A stretch of DNA of 64,000 bases, taken from contig NZ_FOCL01000005.1 of assembly GCF_900110105.1 (NCBI RefSeq), positions 434,001 to 498,000 on the forward strand, in the 5' to 3' direction. The first letter of the stretch is position 1. Every line of letters starts with the position of its first letter. The notes under the pieces are model-generated. The model worked only from the letters and a program-made list of their open reading frames with translations. It made no database searches and was not told where the DNA came from. The position numbers and the translations under genes are program-made. The stretch is from Mucilaginibacter gossypiicola (GTDB lineage: Bacteria > Bacteroidota > Bacteroidia > Sphingobacteriales > Sphingobacteriaceae). Below are positions 46,489 to 55,653 of the stretch, piece after piece.

Positions 46489-48078
46489 TTGAAAGAGGTT
46501 ATTCCATTATTTAAGGCATGGGTACCTATGTGGCTCATCAGGATCACCATGTTTGTGGTGATTTTGCCCAGCCTGGCGCTAATGTTTTTGCCGTTATCAA
46601 ATGTACCTGCTGCTGCCGGCTATTACGGCATTGAACCAGCCGATGTGCAATATGCCGTTCTGGTATATTACGCGGGGTATACCGCCTTTTTTATTTTAGA
46701 AAAAAGGTTTTTCAGTTATTTGGCTGCTAAAGAATACTTTTTTGTATTTACCATACTGCAAATAATAACGAGTTATGCTTGTTATCATACGCAAAATCTG
46801 GTGGTTCTGCTCCTGATTCGCTTTATCCAGGGAATGGGGCTTGCGAGTACAGGTAACCTGGGCATGTCTATTATCTTTAATCGTATCGGAACTGAAAGGG
46901 GCAGGGTTGTGAGCTATACGGTTTACTTTGGGATGCTTGTTTGCATGATACCCTTTAATAACTTCGTTACTGCAGATTTGATTGATTCGTTCGATTTTAA
47001 CGTGATTTATAAACTTGCCGTATTTGCTTATTTACCCGGTTTGATCCTGTTAGGCGTTACTATGAATAATGTACGGCTAAATATAAAGTTTCCGTTGTAT
47101 TTGCTTGATTGGCCGAGTTTTTTGCTTTTTAGCTATTTCTTATGTGCGTTGGGCTACCTGGTGGTTTACGGGCAAGAACGTTATTGGCTGGAAGACCGTG
47201 GTATTTGCGTGGCTGCTTTAACCGGGGCGTTTTCTGTATTGACTTTTATCATCAGGCAGGTTCACCTGAAGCGCCCTTATTTTAACCCTGGTGTTTTTAA
47301 ATATCGTAATTTCATGGTGGGCGGGGTGGTTCTTTTTACACTTTATTTATGCCGTTTTACCTTAAATTTTTCTTCTGCGTTTTTCTCTTCTGCTTTTGGA
47401 TTTGACCCTGCTCATGTATCCTACATGAATCTCTTAAACATCTTGGGGATAGCTGTGGGGGCACTTATTTCATGGGCGCTGCTGGTGCAGCATCGCCCTA
47501 TCCGGCTAATATGGATTTACGGTTTTTCTGTCTTATTAGCATTCCACATCTGGATGTACAGCCTTTTTAGTTTGCATGGTGAACCTCATGCTTATTTCAT
47601 TCCCTTGTTTTTGCATGGCTTTGGTGTAGGGCTGCTTATTGCTCCAACCATTATTTTTATGGTTGCTGCTGTGCCGGTAAAAATGGTCGATACATCGGCA
47701 GGGATATGCCTGTTTGTAAGATGCCTTGGTTTTTATGTCAGCATTGCCTTGATCAACTACTTTGATCTGCTTAACCGGGGAAAGCATTTGAATGCGCTTA
47801 AAGAGCAATTTACTGCAGTTAATCCACTCGTTAGGCAAAACATACTTAAACAAACCAAAAATTTCGTTGCGCATGGTGTTTATAAGAAGCAAGCGGCCGG
47901 CGCAGCTGGTAGGCAGGTCACTAAACAATTAATGCTAAACGCCCAACTCAGATCGGCAATGGATTACTACGCAATGATCATTGGCCTAATACTTCTGACA
48001 TTGATATTTGTGGCCTGGGTGCCTTATATTAACCGAACAATTGTTCGCTTAAGGAAAAATCAGCCTGCACCTATATAA
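46489..48078 (+). CDS. EmrB/DHA2-type MFS drug transporter
   Basis: 529 aa, about 14 predicted membrane helices, consistent with a DHA2-type antiporter partner of EmrA/HlyD. Motif-like loops include RFIQGMGLASTGNLGMSIIF between early helices. It starts 2 bp after the HlyD stop with TTG (46489). The first in-frame ATG (46528) would cut the amphipathic lead PLFKAWVPMWLIR, so TTG is preferred. Exported substrate unknown; organic solutes or drugs are typical. Confidence 0.9.
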   Translation: MKEVIPLFKAWVPMWLIRITMFVVILPSLALMFLPLSNVPAAAGYYGIEPADVQYAVLVYYAGYTAFFILEKRFFSYLAAKEYFFVFTILQIITSYACYHTQNLVVLLLIRFIQGMGLASTGNLGMSIIFNRIGTERGRVVSYTVYFGMLVCMIPFNNFVTADLIDSFDFNVIYKLAVFAYLPGLILLGVTMNNVRLNIKFPLYLLDWPSFLLFSYFLCALGYLVVYGQERYWLEDRGICVAALTGAFSVLTFIIRQVHLKRPYFNPGVFKYRNFMVGGVVLFTLYLCRFTLNFSSAFFSSAFGFDPAHVSYMNLLNILGIAVGALISWALLVQHRPIRLIWIYGFSVLLAFHIWMYSLFSLHGEPHAYFIPLFLHGFGVGLLIAPTIIFMVAAVPVKMVDTSAGICLFVRCLGFYVSIALINYFDLLNRGKHLNALKEQFTAVNPLVRQNILKQTKNFVAHGVYKKQAAGAAGRQVTKQLMLNAQLRSAMDYYAMIIGLILLTLIFVAWVPYINRTIVRLRKNQPAPI

Positions 48079-48316
48079 AATTTAGTGGGGTACTTTTATG
48101 AGTCAGGTTGATCTGCTCAGTTAGTGAAACATAAAAATGCTCAATTTGGCGTAAAGTGTTTTTATAAGGCTTACATCAGCATGGCAGAGGTTTGTTTTTG
48201 AATTTAGGATGGTTCGATTCTTATCCATTAAATTTTAACTTTTTTTAGATAGTACCCACCTTAATAAAAAAGGCATTAGCTCTCCTTTTTTTAATATTCG
48301 ATTTCTTATTCAATAA

Positions 48317-48817
48317 CTTCAGAGTGTAAAGACCATTACCAATACACCTGGCCGCTTTGTATATGGAATATCTGACAAAAAAGTTGGCGGGCTTGATCTT
48401 AAAGTACCAGATGGCAATGAACCGGTGGCCTATCCGGCTGCTTTGCTGTCTGATGTGCCCGAACCTTTTAAAAGTGAATCAGCTGGCGGCTCGGGTATTC
48501 ATATGCACCATAAATTTGTTGTGATTGATTTTGACCTGCCTACAGCGCGTGTGTACACTGGCTCTTATAACTTCTCAATCGCTGCAGATGAAGACAATGG
48601 GGAAAACCTCTGGTGCTTCGATGATCGTCGTATAGCTGTAGCCTATATGATCCAGGCAGTCACCATGTTTGATCATTATGAGTGGCGTGATGCTCATGCT
48701 AAAGTCCCGGGCGGAAAACTTTATCTCAAAACGCCTCCGGCTCCTGGCGGAGCTACCTGGTTTGATGAAGATTTCTCTGATCCGCAGAAAATAAAAGACA
48801 GAGTACTGTTTTCTTGA
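48317..48817 (+). pseudogene. C-terminal fragment of a phospholipase-D-family protein
   Basis: The frame opens after a stop (48314-48316) with no start codon and encodes about 166 residues. It carries one complete HKD motif, HHKFVVID, followed by GSYNFS and ENLWCFDD, the second catalytic half of a PLD fold. PLD proteins need two such motifs, so the N-terminal half is lost. A GTG at 48425 could permit a short peptide but it would lack the fold. 48079-48316 shows no coding remnant I recognise. Confidence 0.75.
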
Positions 48818-48899
48818 TAGAACAATAACGTGGTTTAATAGACCTGAAATTATCCTTAAATCCCGGATGATTTTTTAAGTGAATTCAATTACTATACTT

Positions 48900-48933
48900 A
48901 AAGAAGCACGCTGTAAAGCAAGCTTCTTTTTTT
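48900..48933 (+). terminator. terminator between convergent genes
   Basis: 8-bp stem (48900-48907 with 48922-48929), loop of 14 containing a small inner pair, then a T-run on the plus strand. It ends plus-strand transcripts entering from the PLD remnant. Confidence 0.7.
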
Positions 48934-49041
48934 ATGCCACTAAAATTTTATAAACAGGTATCAGTGACCGGCAGCATTTGTGGAAATTAAGCATATCATT
49001 CCAAAGCTATAGTGCGTATCATATCTTTCATGGCTGTTATC

Positions 49042-50523
49042 TTATACAAGTGTTAAAACTACCCTGTAAGCGGTTTTTTTCTCCCAGTGCGCTATCAACC
49101 AGGCTATAAAGCTCAAAGTGAAGATGTCGTTATTTTCTGCCCGGTTCAGCAGATCTAAAACTGCCTTTTTATACGTTGTTTCAAAAGCCACATCCGGTTT
49201 TAACATGTATTTTTCAACCAGCTTCAAAAATAATAACACACGTTCTTCCGAGGTTTTAAGCAGATATTTCTTATATCGCCGTCGGAAGCTGTTTAGCCGT
49301 GACATGGCAAGCTCGATGTTGGAGAACTGTGCATGGACTAAAATTTCCATCAAATTCTTTCGAATAGTCCATAGCATACCCATTTTTTTCTCGTACCAGG
49401 CATCAGTACGCGTTAGTAAAGTCAGCTGTTTTAAACTTCCCCGGTCATTGCAGAGGGCTAAAAACATGGTCAGGCATATTCGTAAATCCTCAATATCTTC
49501 AGGTTTGGATGTATGCTTTGTATTGGAAAGACAATTCTGTAATAGCGAGATCGCGTCGTGCGCATAGTCGGTAAAAAACAGGTTAAGCGCAGAAAGTAAC
49601 TGGTGACGCAGGTAAAACAGCGCATAATACCTGCTATCCGTTTCCATTAAATCCATCATTTCCCGGAGATAGGAGGTACTCCCTGCGAAGTTCTTTTGCC
49701 GTAGATGAAAGTTTGCCAAATAATATAAGATGGATATATGGTAAAAGAGATAAGATTGTGTTTTATAGGGCTGGTTTTGTATAAATTGATTTGTTCGGTT
49801 GATATAGCGCTCTATCAATCCGTAATTCTGCTGTATGGCAGCGTATTCATTCGCAATGAAAAGAATTTGATAAATGGATTTATAAGTCATGAGGTCCTGC
49901 GCAGAAATTTTGTATTTCCGGATCGTGGTTATCATCAGTGAAGTCAAATTAACAACCTTCCCTTTCAGGTGTATCTCCTGCAGTTCCTGCCTCAAAAAGG
50001 CATACGCTATGTTGAGCTTAGCCTCGCGTTGCATTTGCAACTGGTTCTGCATAAAGCGTGTGGTCAAATCTTCGAAATCCTCAGCGCCCGGCAAATGGGC
50101 GTACTGCAGCTTCAATAGCAAGAGTTCATTCAATAAATTGAACTGCTCCAGATGTCCGGCCAGTCGTTCGGCCTTTTCCAAGCATTTGAAGGCTATTTTA
50201 GGTACATCATTTTCTAACAAAAAACGCCCAACTACAACCAGGCGCAATGCATCGTAGGTGTCGGAGTGGCTGCTTTCAAAGGTTTTCTGAGATAAGAACA
50301 GCAGTAAATTGTCCTGCAATCTTTTGCGTAAAGCATGATAAGCATCATTGTTTTTCTCAGGCTTATAAAGCTTGTTTATTCCATCTATATCGTCAGTTTC
50401 TATCAAATCAAGTAACTGCAGGTTTTTTACGTCCAGTCTTTTGTTTTTTCGTTGTAAAAACTGCCTGAATAGCTTTTTGTCATTGCTATTTAGCAGGTTA
50501 GTTAATTCTGAAAGTGAATCCAT
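49042..50523 (-). CDS. helical-repeat (TPR-like) protein of unknown function
   Basis: 493 aa, almost entirely alpha-helical. There is no signal peptide, membrane helix or catalytic motif. Helix pairs such as YLFYHISILYYLANFHLRQK and YALFYLRHQLLSALNLFF suggest TPR-like or armadillo-like repeats. The N-terminus (LTNLLNSNDKKLFRQFLQRK) is charged and may bind a partner. I do not recognise the family beyond a Bacteroidota hypothetical protein. It is divergent from the YiaA-like gene (133 bp) and convergent with the PLD remnant. Confidence 0.8.
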   Translation of the reverse strand: MDSLSELTNLLNSNDKKLFRQFLQRKNKRLDVKNLQLLDLIETDDIDGINKLYKPEKNNDAYHALRKRLQDNLLLFLSQKTFESSHSDTYDALRLVVVGRFLLENDVPKIAFKCLEKAERLAGHLEQFNLLNELLLLKLQYAHLPGAEDFEDLTTRFMQNQLQMQREAKLNIAYAFLRQELQEIHLKGKVVNLTSLMITTIRKYKISAQDLMTYKSIYQILFIANEYAAIQQNYGLIERYINRTNQFIQNQPYKTQSYLFYHISILYYLANFHLRQKNFAGSTSYLREMMDLMETDSRYYALFYLRHQLLSALNLFFTDYAHDAISLLQNCLSNTKHTSKPEDIEDLRICLTMFLALCNDRGSLKQLTLLTRTDAWYEKKMGMLWTIRKNLMEILVHAQFSNIELAMSRLNSFRRRYKKYLLKTSEERVLLFLKLVEKYMLKPDVAFETTYKKAVLDLLNRAENNDIFTLSFIAWLIAHWEKKTAYRVVLTLV

Positions 50524-50656
50524 TTAAGTTTATTAACGGATATAAAGATATAATAATTGCAAAATTATATCGTCAGTAAATTACGTATTCTGGTTTTTTT
50601 AGGTCTGCTTTCCGGCCGACATTTGCTTTCATATTAATCAATAAAACAAAACAAAT

Positions 50657-51124
50657 ATGGAACCGCTACAAAACAAAACAGAAGAAAATTCATCCTTAGT
50701 AAAACACAGTGATAAGGTTAGAAATCCGTTTAAACCAACTGCCGCGTTTATAGGCGCATCCTGGTTTGCCTTATTAGCAGGAGTGGTGGGCTATTGCATT
50801 GGCCTATGGAATGCAGGTATGGAGTTGAACGAAAAAGGTTATTATTTCACCATTTTATTATTTGGCTTATTTGCAGTGATTTCGGTACAAAAAAGTGTGA
50901 GGGACAGGGCCGAAGGACTCGTGGTTACGGATCTTTACTATGGCCTAAGCTGGTTTGCCACAATCGCGGCGATGATCCTGTTAACAATTGGCCTGTGGAA
51001 TGCAGATTTGGCCAGAAGTGAAAAAGGCTTTTACGCCATGGCGTTTTGCTTAAGTATGTTTTCGGCCATTGCTGTACAAAAAAATACCCGCGACGCAAGG
51101 ATGTTTGAGGATAAAGAGATGTAA
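50657..51124 (+). CDS. YiaA/YiaB-family inner membrane protein
   Basis: 155 aa. Two tandem YiaAB two-helix units: FIGASWFALLAGVVGYCIGL followed by KGYYFTILLFGLFAVISVQK, then YGLSWFATIAAMILLTIGLW followed by KGFYAMAFCLSMFSAIAVQK. Each unit ends in a VQK(s/n) charged loop, so four membrane helices are expected. Biochemical function is unknown. It is a monocistronic gene with a strong terminator just after. Confidence 0.9.
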   Translation: MEPLQNKTEENSSLVKHSDKVRNPFKPTAAFIGASWFALLAGVVGYCIGLWNAGMELNEKGYYFTILLFGLFAVISVQKSVRDRAEGLVVTDLYYGLSWFATIAAMILLTIGLWNADLARSEKGFYAMAFCLSMFSAIAVQKNTRDARMFEDKEM

Positions 51125-51138
51125 CGTAGCGGTTGCCG

Positions 51139-51175
51139 CCCCGCAGCGCCTTGCTTTGCAGGCCTGCGGGGTTTA
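51139..51175 (+). terminator. terminator of the YiaA-like gene
   Basis: Stem CCCCGCAG/CTGCGGGG (51139-51146, 51164-51171) with an inner GCC/GGC extension, followed by TTTATTT. It lies 15 bp after the stop codon. Confidence 0.85.
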
Positions 51176-51207
51176 TTTACGTATAAGATTTGGATTACTG
51201 AAGTAAT

Positions 51208-51237
51208 AGCCTCTTAGATTAGCTAAGGGGCTTTTTA
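51208..51237 (+). terminator. second hairpin terminator
   Basis: 10-bp stem with two G-U pairs (51208-51217, 51223-51232), loop ATTAG, then a T-run. It closely resembles the hairpin at 43044 in sequence (AGCCTCTTAG core). Confidence 0.7.
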
Positions 51238-51380
51238 TTGTTGTTGCCTTTTGTGCAACATCATCGTCCTTGTGATAAAAGTGTATCATTCACATCCTGC
51301 TTTAAGTTATAGTATAATAGCGGCTTAAAGTTCTCGATTTCAACATTAAAATCGTTCGACCGGCAATAAAAATCGACAAG

Positions 51381-51399
51381 CGTCATGAATTTACAGACG
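51381..51399. promoter_or_regulatory. inverted repeat upstream of TonB-linked receptor
   Basis: CGTC (51381-51384) and GACG (51396-51399) separated by 11 bp, about 130 bp before the receptor start. A possible binding site for a dimeric regulator; weak. Confidence 0.25.
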
Positions 51400-51531
51400 A
51401 AAGCCAGTATAAATTTCTGTAATGATCTTTTCGGACATTTTAAGGCGAACGTCGATTAGTTTATCGTGTCCGTCTATCGCGTTTTAAGGCTTAAGTGCCA
51501 TTACCTTTCTTTGTGTCGCAATAACGCAATT

Positions 51532-53997
51532 ATGAATAAGTTACTTCTTCTATATTTTTTACTAATAGCTTCCCTCACAGCAAAAGCGGGCGATGGCAAA
51601 TCTATTATTACCGGAACGCTTGTCGATTCGGCCAGCCGCCAGCCGGTAGGCTATGCTTCTGTAGCTGTTTTGGAACAGGCAACAGGTAAACCTGTATCTG
51701 GTGTAATGGCCGACGGGAACGGTTTATTTACCATCGGCAGGCTCGCAGCGGGCACATATCGCCTCAAAATTACTTTCATTGGTTATGCCGACAAAGTAGT
51801 GCCGAACCTGCAAATGGCCGAAGGTGCTACGCTTAAAGTAGGGGCTATTGTGATGAGTGCAAACGCTAAAGCTTTAAGTGAAGTTAGGATCACCGCTAAA
51901 AAAGCCTTGATTGAAGAAAAGATTGACCGCACGGTATACAATGCTGAAAACGACCTTACCGCACGTGGTGGCGACGCAACAGATGTTATGAAACGCGTCC
52001 CTATGGTGTCGGTTGATCTTGACGGCAATGTGAGCGTAAGGGGAAGTTCAAATATAAAAGTGCTGATCAACGGCAAACCTTCGGCTATGATGTCGGCCAG
52101 TGTTTCTGACGCCCTAAAGCAAATCCCTTCCGATCTGATCAAAAGCGTAGAGGTTATTACTTCACCATCTGCTAAGTACGATGCCGAAGGTTCGGGTGGT
52201 ATTTTGAACATCATATTGAAGCAAAATAATCTTGAAGGATTATCGCTAAATATAAATACCACAGCAGGTACGCGTGGCTCGGGCTTGGGCCTGAATGGTG
52301 GTTATAAAGTGGGCAAGTTCAACTTTTCGTTAGGCGGCTTTGGCAGGGCCAGTTATAATACCCCCGGTGATTTTACCAACAGCCAAACAGTAACCAGCTT
52401 AACATCTAATGATGTGAGCCTTACAACACAGTCGGCACGTACTAAAAACAGCGGATTGATGGGGCGTTATAACTTTGGCGTAGATTATGACATCAATGAT
52501 CATAACTCTTTAAGCCTTGGCCTGGTATTAGGTGCTAATAATCGCCCTGTACAGCAGAATGATTTCTTTACACAAAGCTATCTCAATGATGTATTAACCG
52601 GTTCAACCTTGCAGAATAACAAGATCACAAACAATTCAAACCAAATTGATGCTACGCTAACTTATACCCACACCGGCAATACCCCGCAGCGCGAATTCAG
52701 TTTCCTTACCGCTTTCAGTCAAAATAACCGCAACTATAATTTTGAGAATATTTTTTTGAACCAAACCGACGGCTCTGTTACCAATGGCCTAAAAAACCTG
52801 AATAACAGCGTAAACAAAGAGTTTACGCTTGAGGCCGACTACCAAACCCCGACATTCAAAAATCAACTGCTTGAATTTGGTGCAAAAGATATCATCAGAA
52901 CTGTTAGCAGCGATTATGCATATTATAGTGCCTCTGACGGTTCGCTGAATTATCAGCCTCTAACATCGGCAAGCTTGTCCAACTCATTTAACTACAAACA
53001 AAACGTTGCTTCTACGTATTTGTCGTATACGTTAAGCCCTTTTAAAAATTATACATTAAAGGCTGGTGCGCGTTACGAGTATACCAGTATTACGGCCGAT
53101 TTCGAAACCGGATCGGCGGTAAGCATACCCAACTACGGTGTGTTGGTCCCCAGCTTAAACCTGGCACGTAAATTTGATAACGGGGATATGCTCAAATTGG
53201 GTTATAACCGCCGGATACAACGCCCTTCGCTGGAGTACTTGAACCCCAATGTTCAGGCTGCAAATCCGTTGAGTATTACTGTGGGCAATCCGGCCCTGCA
53301 GCCCGAGTTTACCAACAATTTTGAACTGGCCTACAGTACGCATATTAAAAACAATAACTTCAATATATCGGCATTTATGCGTAATACCAACGATGCCATA
53401 CAAACTATCCGTACCGGTAGCGGAGATACAGTAAGGACTACCTATCAAAATTTAGGTAAGCAAAACGCCTATGGCATGAGCTTGTCGGCCAATCTTTCGC
53501 CAATAAACAAGTTGAACCTCAACTTTGGTATTGACCTTTATTACCTGACTTTAAACAACCAAAATCCAGACCCAACATATTATGCTTCCAACCACGGTTG
53601 GGTATATAATTACCGGATGTTTGGCAGCTATGATCTTTCGGATAAATACGCCATACAAGCCTTTGCTTTTCATCGGTCTAACCAAATCCAGTTGCAGGGT
53701 TACCAGGGAGGGTTCGGGGTTTATAACCTGAGCTTCAACCGTTATTTCGCAAATAAAAAAGGTACCATTGGTATTGCGGGAGACAATTTCTTGAGCAAGG
53801 GTTATAAAATCCCTACCGTAGTATCATCGGGGAACATTAGCCAAACTGCTATGAACGTCAATTACATCCGCAGCTTTGAGATTAAGCTTAGTTATAAGAT
53901 TGGTGGATTGACAAACAAGCCGAGCAAACCAAAAAAGACGATCAACAATGACGACCTGAAACAAGACGGCGGCGATAACAGTAGTAGCGGAAAATAG
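51532..53997 (+). CDS. TonB-dependent receptor-like outer membrane beta-barrel protein (non-SusC)
   Basis: 821 aa. A signal peptide (ends about AKAG) leads into a CarboxypepD_reg-like domain at about 25-105 (ITGTLVDSASRQPVGYASV; KLTFIGYAD-like region). A TonB-type plug follows (about 125-215: DVMKRVPMVSVDLDGNVSV, SVEVITSPSAKYDAEGSGG), then an outer-membrane beta-barrel family domain with SYKIGGL near the C-terminus. No SusD is adjacent, so it is not a SusC pair. ATG 51532 was chosen over 51466 because it gives a standard signal peptide. Such receptors import metals or small ligands, or act in signalling; substrate unknown. The tail KQDGGDNSSSGK is low complexity. Confidence 0.9.
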   Translation: MNKLLLLYFLLIASLTAKAGDGKSIITGTLVDSASRQPVGYASVAVLEQATGKPVSGVMADGNGLFTIGRLAAGTYRLKITFIGYADKVVPNLQMAEGATLKVGAIVMSANAKALSEVRITAKKALIEEKIDRTVYNAENDLTARGGDATDVMKRVPMVSVDLDGNVSVRGSSNIKVLINGKPSAMMSASVSDALKQIPSDLIKSVEVITSPSAKYDAEGSGGILNIILKQNNLEGLSLNINTTAGTRGSGLGLNGGYKVGKFNFSLGGFGRASYNTPGDFTNSQTVTSLTSNDVSLTTQSARTKNSGLMGRYNFGVDYDINDHNSLSLGLVLGANNRPVQQNDFFTQSYLNDVLTGSTLQNNKITNNSNQIDATLTYTHTGNTPQREFSFLTAFSQNNRNYNFENIFLNQTDGSVTNGLKNLNNSVNKEFTLEADYQTPTFKNQLLEFGAKDIIRTVSSDYAYYSASDGSLNYQPLTSASLSNSFNYKQNVASTYLSYTLSPFKNYTLKAGARYEYTSITADFETGSAVSIPNYGVLVPSLNLARKFDNGDMLKLGYNRRIQRPSLEYLNPNVQAANPLSITVGNPALQPEFTNNFELAYSTHIKNNNFNISAFMRNTNDAIQTIRTGSGDTVRTTYQNLGKQNAYGMSLSANLSPINKLNLNFGIDLYYLTLNNQNPDPTYYASNHGWVYNYRMFGSYDLSDKYAIQAFAFHRSNQIQLQGYQGGFGVYNLSFNRYFANKKGTIGIAGDNFLSKGYKIPTVVSSGNISQTAMNVNYIRSFEIKLSYKIGGLTNKPSKPKKTINNDDLKQDGGDNSSSGK

Positions 53998-54357
53998 ATA
54001 AAAAGTTTAAGTCTCTTTGCTAAATAGCGGATAGCCGGAAATACAAATATGAAGTCAATCAAATAATTTGCTGAGCACTTTTATGATGGCTTTGTATTCA
54101 AGGGTTGGGCAACGGTTAAGATGTATCGATGCCCAACTTTTGTGATAACCGGTTCTTCATCTTTCTAACCGCTGTTATTTTACCATTACTTTCAACAATA
54201 TACTTTTAAAATCGTGCTCAGATATTCTGTAAGTGCCGATCTGCGCGTATCCTGCATTAAATCTTATTGATTACTTCCTCATGAATGATTAGGGGATGAT
54301 TTAATAAGTGCTTCTTTTGTTTAAAACCATTTTAGTCATAATCGTGGTTCTAATGAT
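53998..54357. other. intergenic region between convergent genes
   Basis: 360 bp with one terminator-like hairpin, listed separately. Both strands were read and no gene was recognised. Confidence 0.5.
54104..54141 (+). terminator. hairpin with T-run downstream of the TonB-linked receptor
   Basis: 8-bp stem GTTGGGCA/TGCCCAAC (54104-54111, 54130-54137), loop of 18, then TTTTG. It lies 107 bp after the stop. Confidence 0.55.
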
Positions 54358-55032
54358 TTAATAGCCTATTTCAACAATGGTGTTATAGGTTGCCTGATTG
54401 CTAATGTTATTAATGATAAAGTGCGCAACATCGGCTCTCGATATTTTCAGGCAATTTTTAAGAAACGTGTCGATGGCTATTCGGTACTTGCCACTAACGG
54501 TTTGGTTTGTAAGTTGCGGAGGACGGATGATTGTCCAGTCGATATTATTGCTTTGTTTTATCAGTGCCTCCATCCTATGCAAATCGGCATACATGTGTTT
54601 TAGTAGTTTTTGAACAATATATTTTTCAATTAGCCTGACATAAAACGGCAGTACCGGACTTATCTCAATAGCACTTGCCGATATAAGGAACAGGCGTTTT
54701 ATACCTTTTTGGTTCATCACTTTTAAAACATTTGCATTGCCCTCCGAATACAAAGTTGTTGGTTTATCGGCGCCGAAGCCACCGGCTACACCTATTGCTG
54801 AAATTATTGCATCCTGATTTTCAAAATGATCTTCAAAAGCACCGGGGTGCATAACGTCACCGCTTACTTTTTTAAGATTTGGGTGTTCGATTGTCAGTTT
54901 TGCCGGATTGCGCAGTATTGCCGTAACCAGATGGCCTGCCTGTAATGCTTGTTCAACACATTGTAGGCCAATACCGCCGTTTGCACCTATAATCACTAAT
55001 TTATGGATAGGGAAATTTTGCTGATTTTTCAT
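54358..55032 (-). CDS. NAD(P)H-binding atypical SDR oxidoreductase
   Basis: 224 aa. N-terminal Rossmann motif IIGANGGIGLQCVEQAL (GxxGxxG), then AILRNPAKL for the cofactor phosphate region, and ISAIGVAGGFGADKPTTLYS. Residues IDWTIIRPPQLT are typical of the atypical-SDR/NmrA-like NAD(P)H-binding group, which may act on quinones or sense redox state. It is the second gene of a minus-strand pair, 11 bp after the membrane protein gene, and divergent as a unit from a MarR regulator. Confidence 0.88.
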   Translation of the reverse strand: MKNQQNFPIHKLVIIGANGGIGLQCVEQALQAGHLVTAILRNPAKLTIEHPNLKKVSGDVMHPGAFEDHFENQDAIISAIGVAGGFGADKPTTLYSEGNANVLKVMNQKGIKRLFLISASAIEISPVLPFYVRLIEKYIVQKLLKHMYADLHRMEALIKQSNNIDWTIIRPPQLTNQTVSGKYRIAIDTFLKNCLKISRADVAHFIINNISNQATYNTIVEIGY

Positions 55033-55043
55033 TTTTTTTGCAG

Positions 55044-55520
55044 TTAATTAAATTTAAAAACGCTTAAAAAAACTATACTGAAAAACAGCGCCAGCTGTAT
55101 TGCAAAAAAGATATTAAGGTTTGTCTTAATTTGGTTTATCTGTTCTGTCAAGTAAGCTCCGTTTTTGTTGATGATGGTTCGTAGCTTTTCGCCCTGTCTT
55201 CTGCCAAAAAGAATTCCGTTCAGCATCAGTATTAAAACAATCCCTATTTTTATTCTAAACCATAATTGCTCACCAAATACGCCATGGGTTAGAGCCATCA
55301 TACCAATGCCTGTTGTAACCAGTAAGGCAGCACCTATCCCAATCAACCTTGATGATCTGGATGTGCCGGCAAGTACGCCTTTTGATTTTGCTAAGTCTTC
55401 GTCGAAATACTTCCAAAAAATTTTAAAAATGGTAAAATCAATTATGGTAGTGCCCGCCATTATGGTTAGCCCTGTTAGGTGTAATACTAATAAAGCTGGT
55501 AAAAAAGTTGATGCGTTCAT
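55044..55520 (-). CDS. four-helix integral membrane protein
   Basis: 158 aa with four hydrophobic segments (FLPALLVLHLTGLTIMAGTT; IGIGAALLVTTGIGMMALTH; KIGIVLILMLNGILFG; NIFFAIQLALFFSIVFLSVF). The conserved His in the first helix and Arg-Lys in the third resemble small haem- or quinone-associated membrane proteins, but no family is confirmed. ATG 55520 was chosen; the longer frame to 55589 would run across an operator box. It is first in a two-gene operon with the oxidoreductase. Confidence 0.75.
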   Translation of the reverse strand: MNASTFLPALLVLHLTGLTIMAGTTIIDFTIFKIFWKYFDEDLAKSKGVLAGTSRSSRLIGIGAALLVTTGIGMMALTHGVFGEQLWFRIKIGIVLILMLNGILFGRRQGEKLRTIINKNGAYLTEQINQIKTNLNIFFAIQLALFFSIVFLSVFKFN

Positions 55521-55582
55521 TTTATTGATAATTAAATTTTTATTATTTGTTATGCCATATGGTACTAAATTAATGCAATAAT

Positions 55583-55598
55583 ATACCAAAAGGTAGTA
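55583..55598. promoter_or_regulatory. palindromic operator box 1 in the MarR divergent region
   Basis: ATACCAAAAGGTAGTA contains the perfect palindrome TACC-AAAA-GGTA (55584-55595). It lies 63 bp upstream of the membrane-protein start. A second copy follows 51 bp away. Confidence 0.6.
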
Positions 55599-55633
55599 AA
55601 TAGCAAATATTTGTAGCGATTTTTATAAATTTG

Positions 55634-55649
55634 ATACCAAAAGGAAGTA
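55634..55649. promoter_or_regulatory. operator box 2 overlapping the MarR ribosome-binding site
   Basis: ATACCAAAAGGAAGTA, one mismatch from box 1, 51 bp further (about five helical turns). It contains the AGGAAG ribosome-binding site of the MarR gene, so repressor binding here would be autoregulatory. Confidence 0.6.
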
Positions 55650-55653
55650 ACGC

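Larger units (their letters stand above)
51125..51531. other. intergenic region with two terminators and an inverted repeat
   Basis: 407 bp before the TonB-linked receptor. Two hairpin terminators are listed separately. An inverted repeat CGTC-N11-GACG at 51381-51399 and a pair ATCGAC (51372-51377)/GTCGAT (51451-51456) may be regulatory. No gene is seen. Confidence 0.5.

Noticed and set aside
48425..48817. functional 130-aa protein from GTG at 48425
   Set aside because: It is the tail of a PLD fold whose reading frame continues upstream to a stop without a start; one HKD motif alone is not a complete enzyme.
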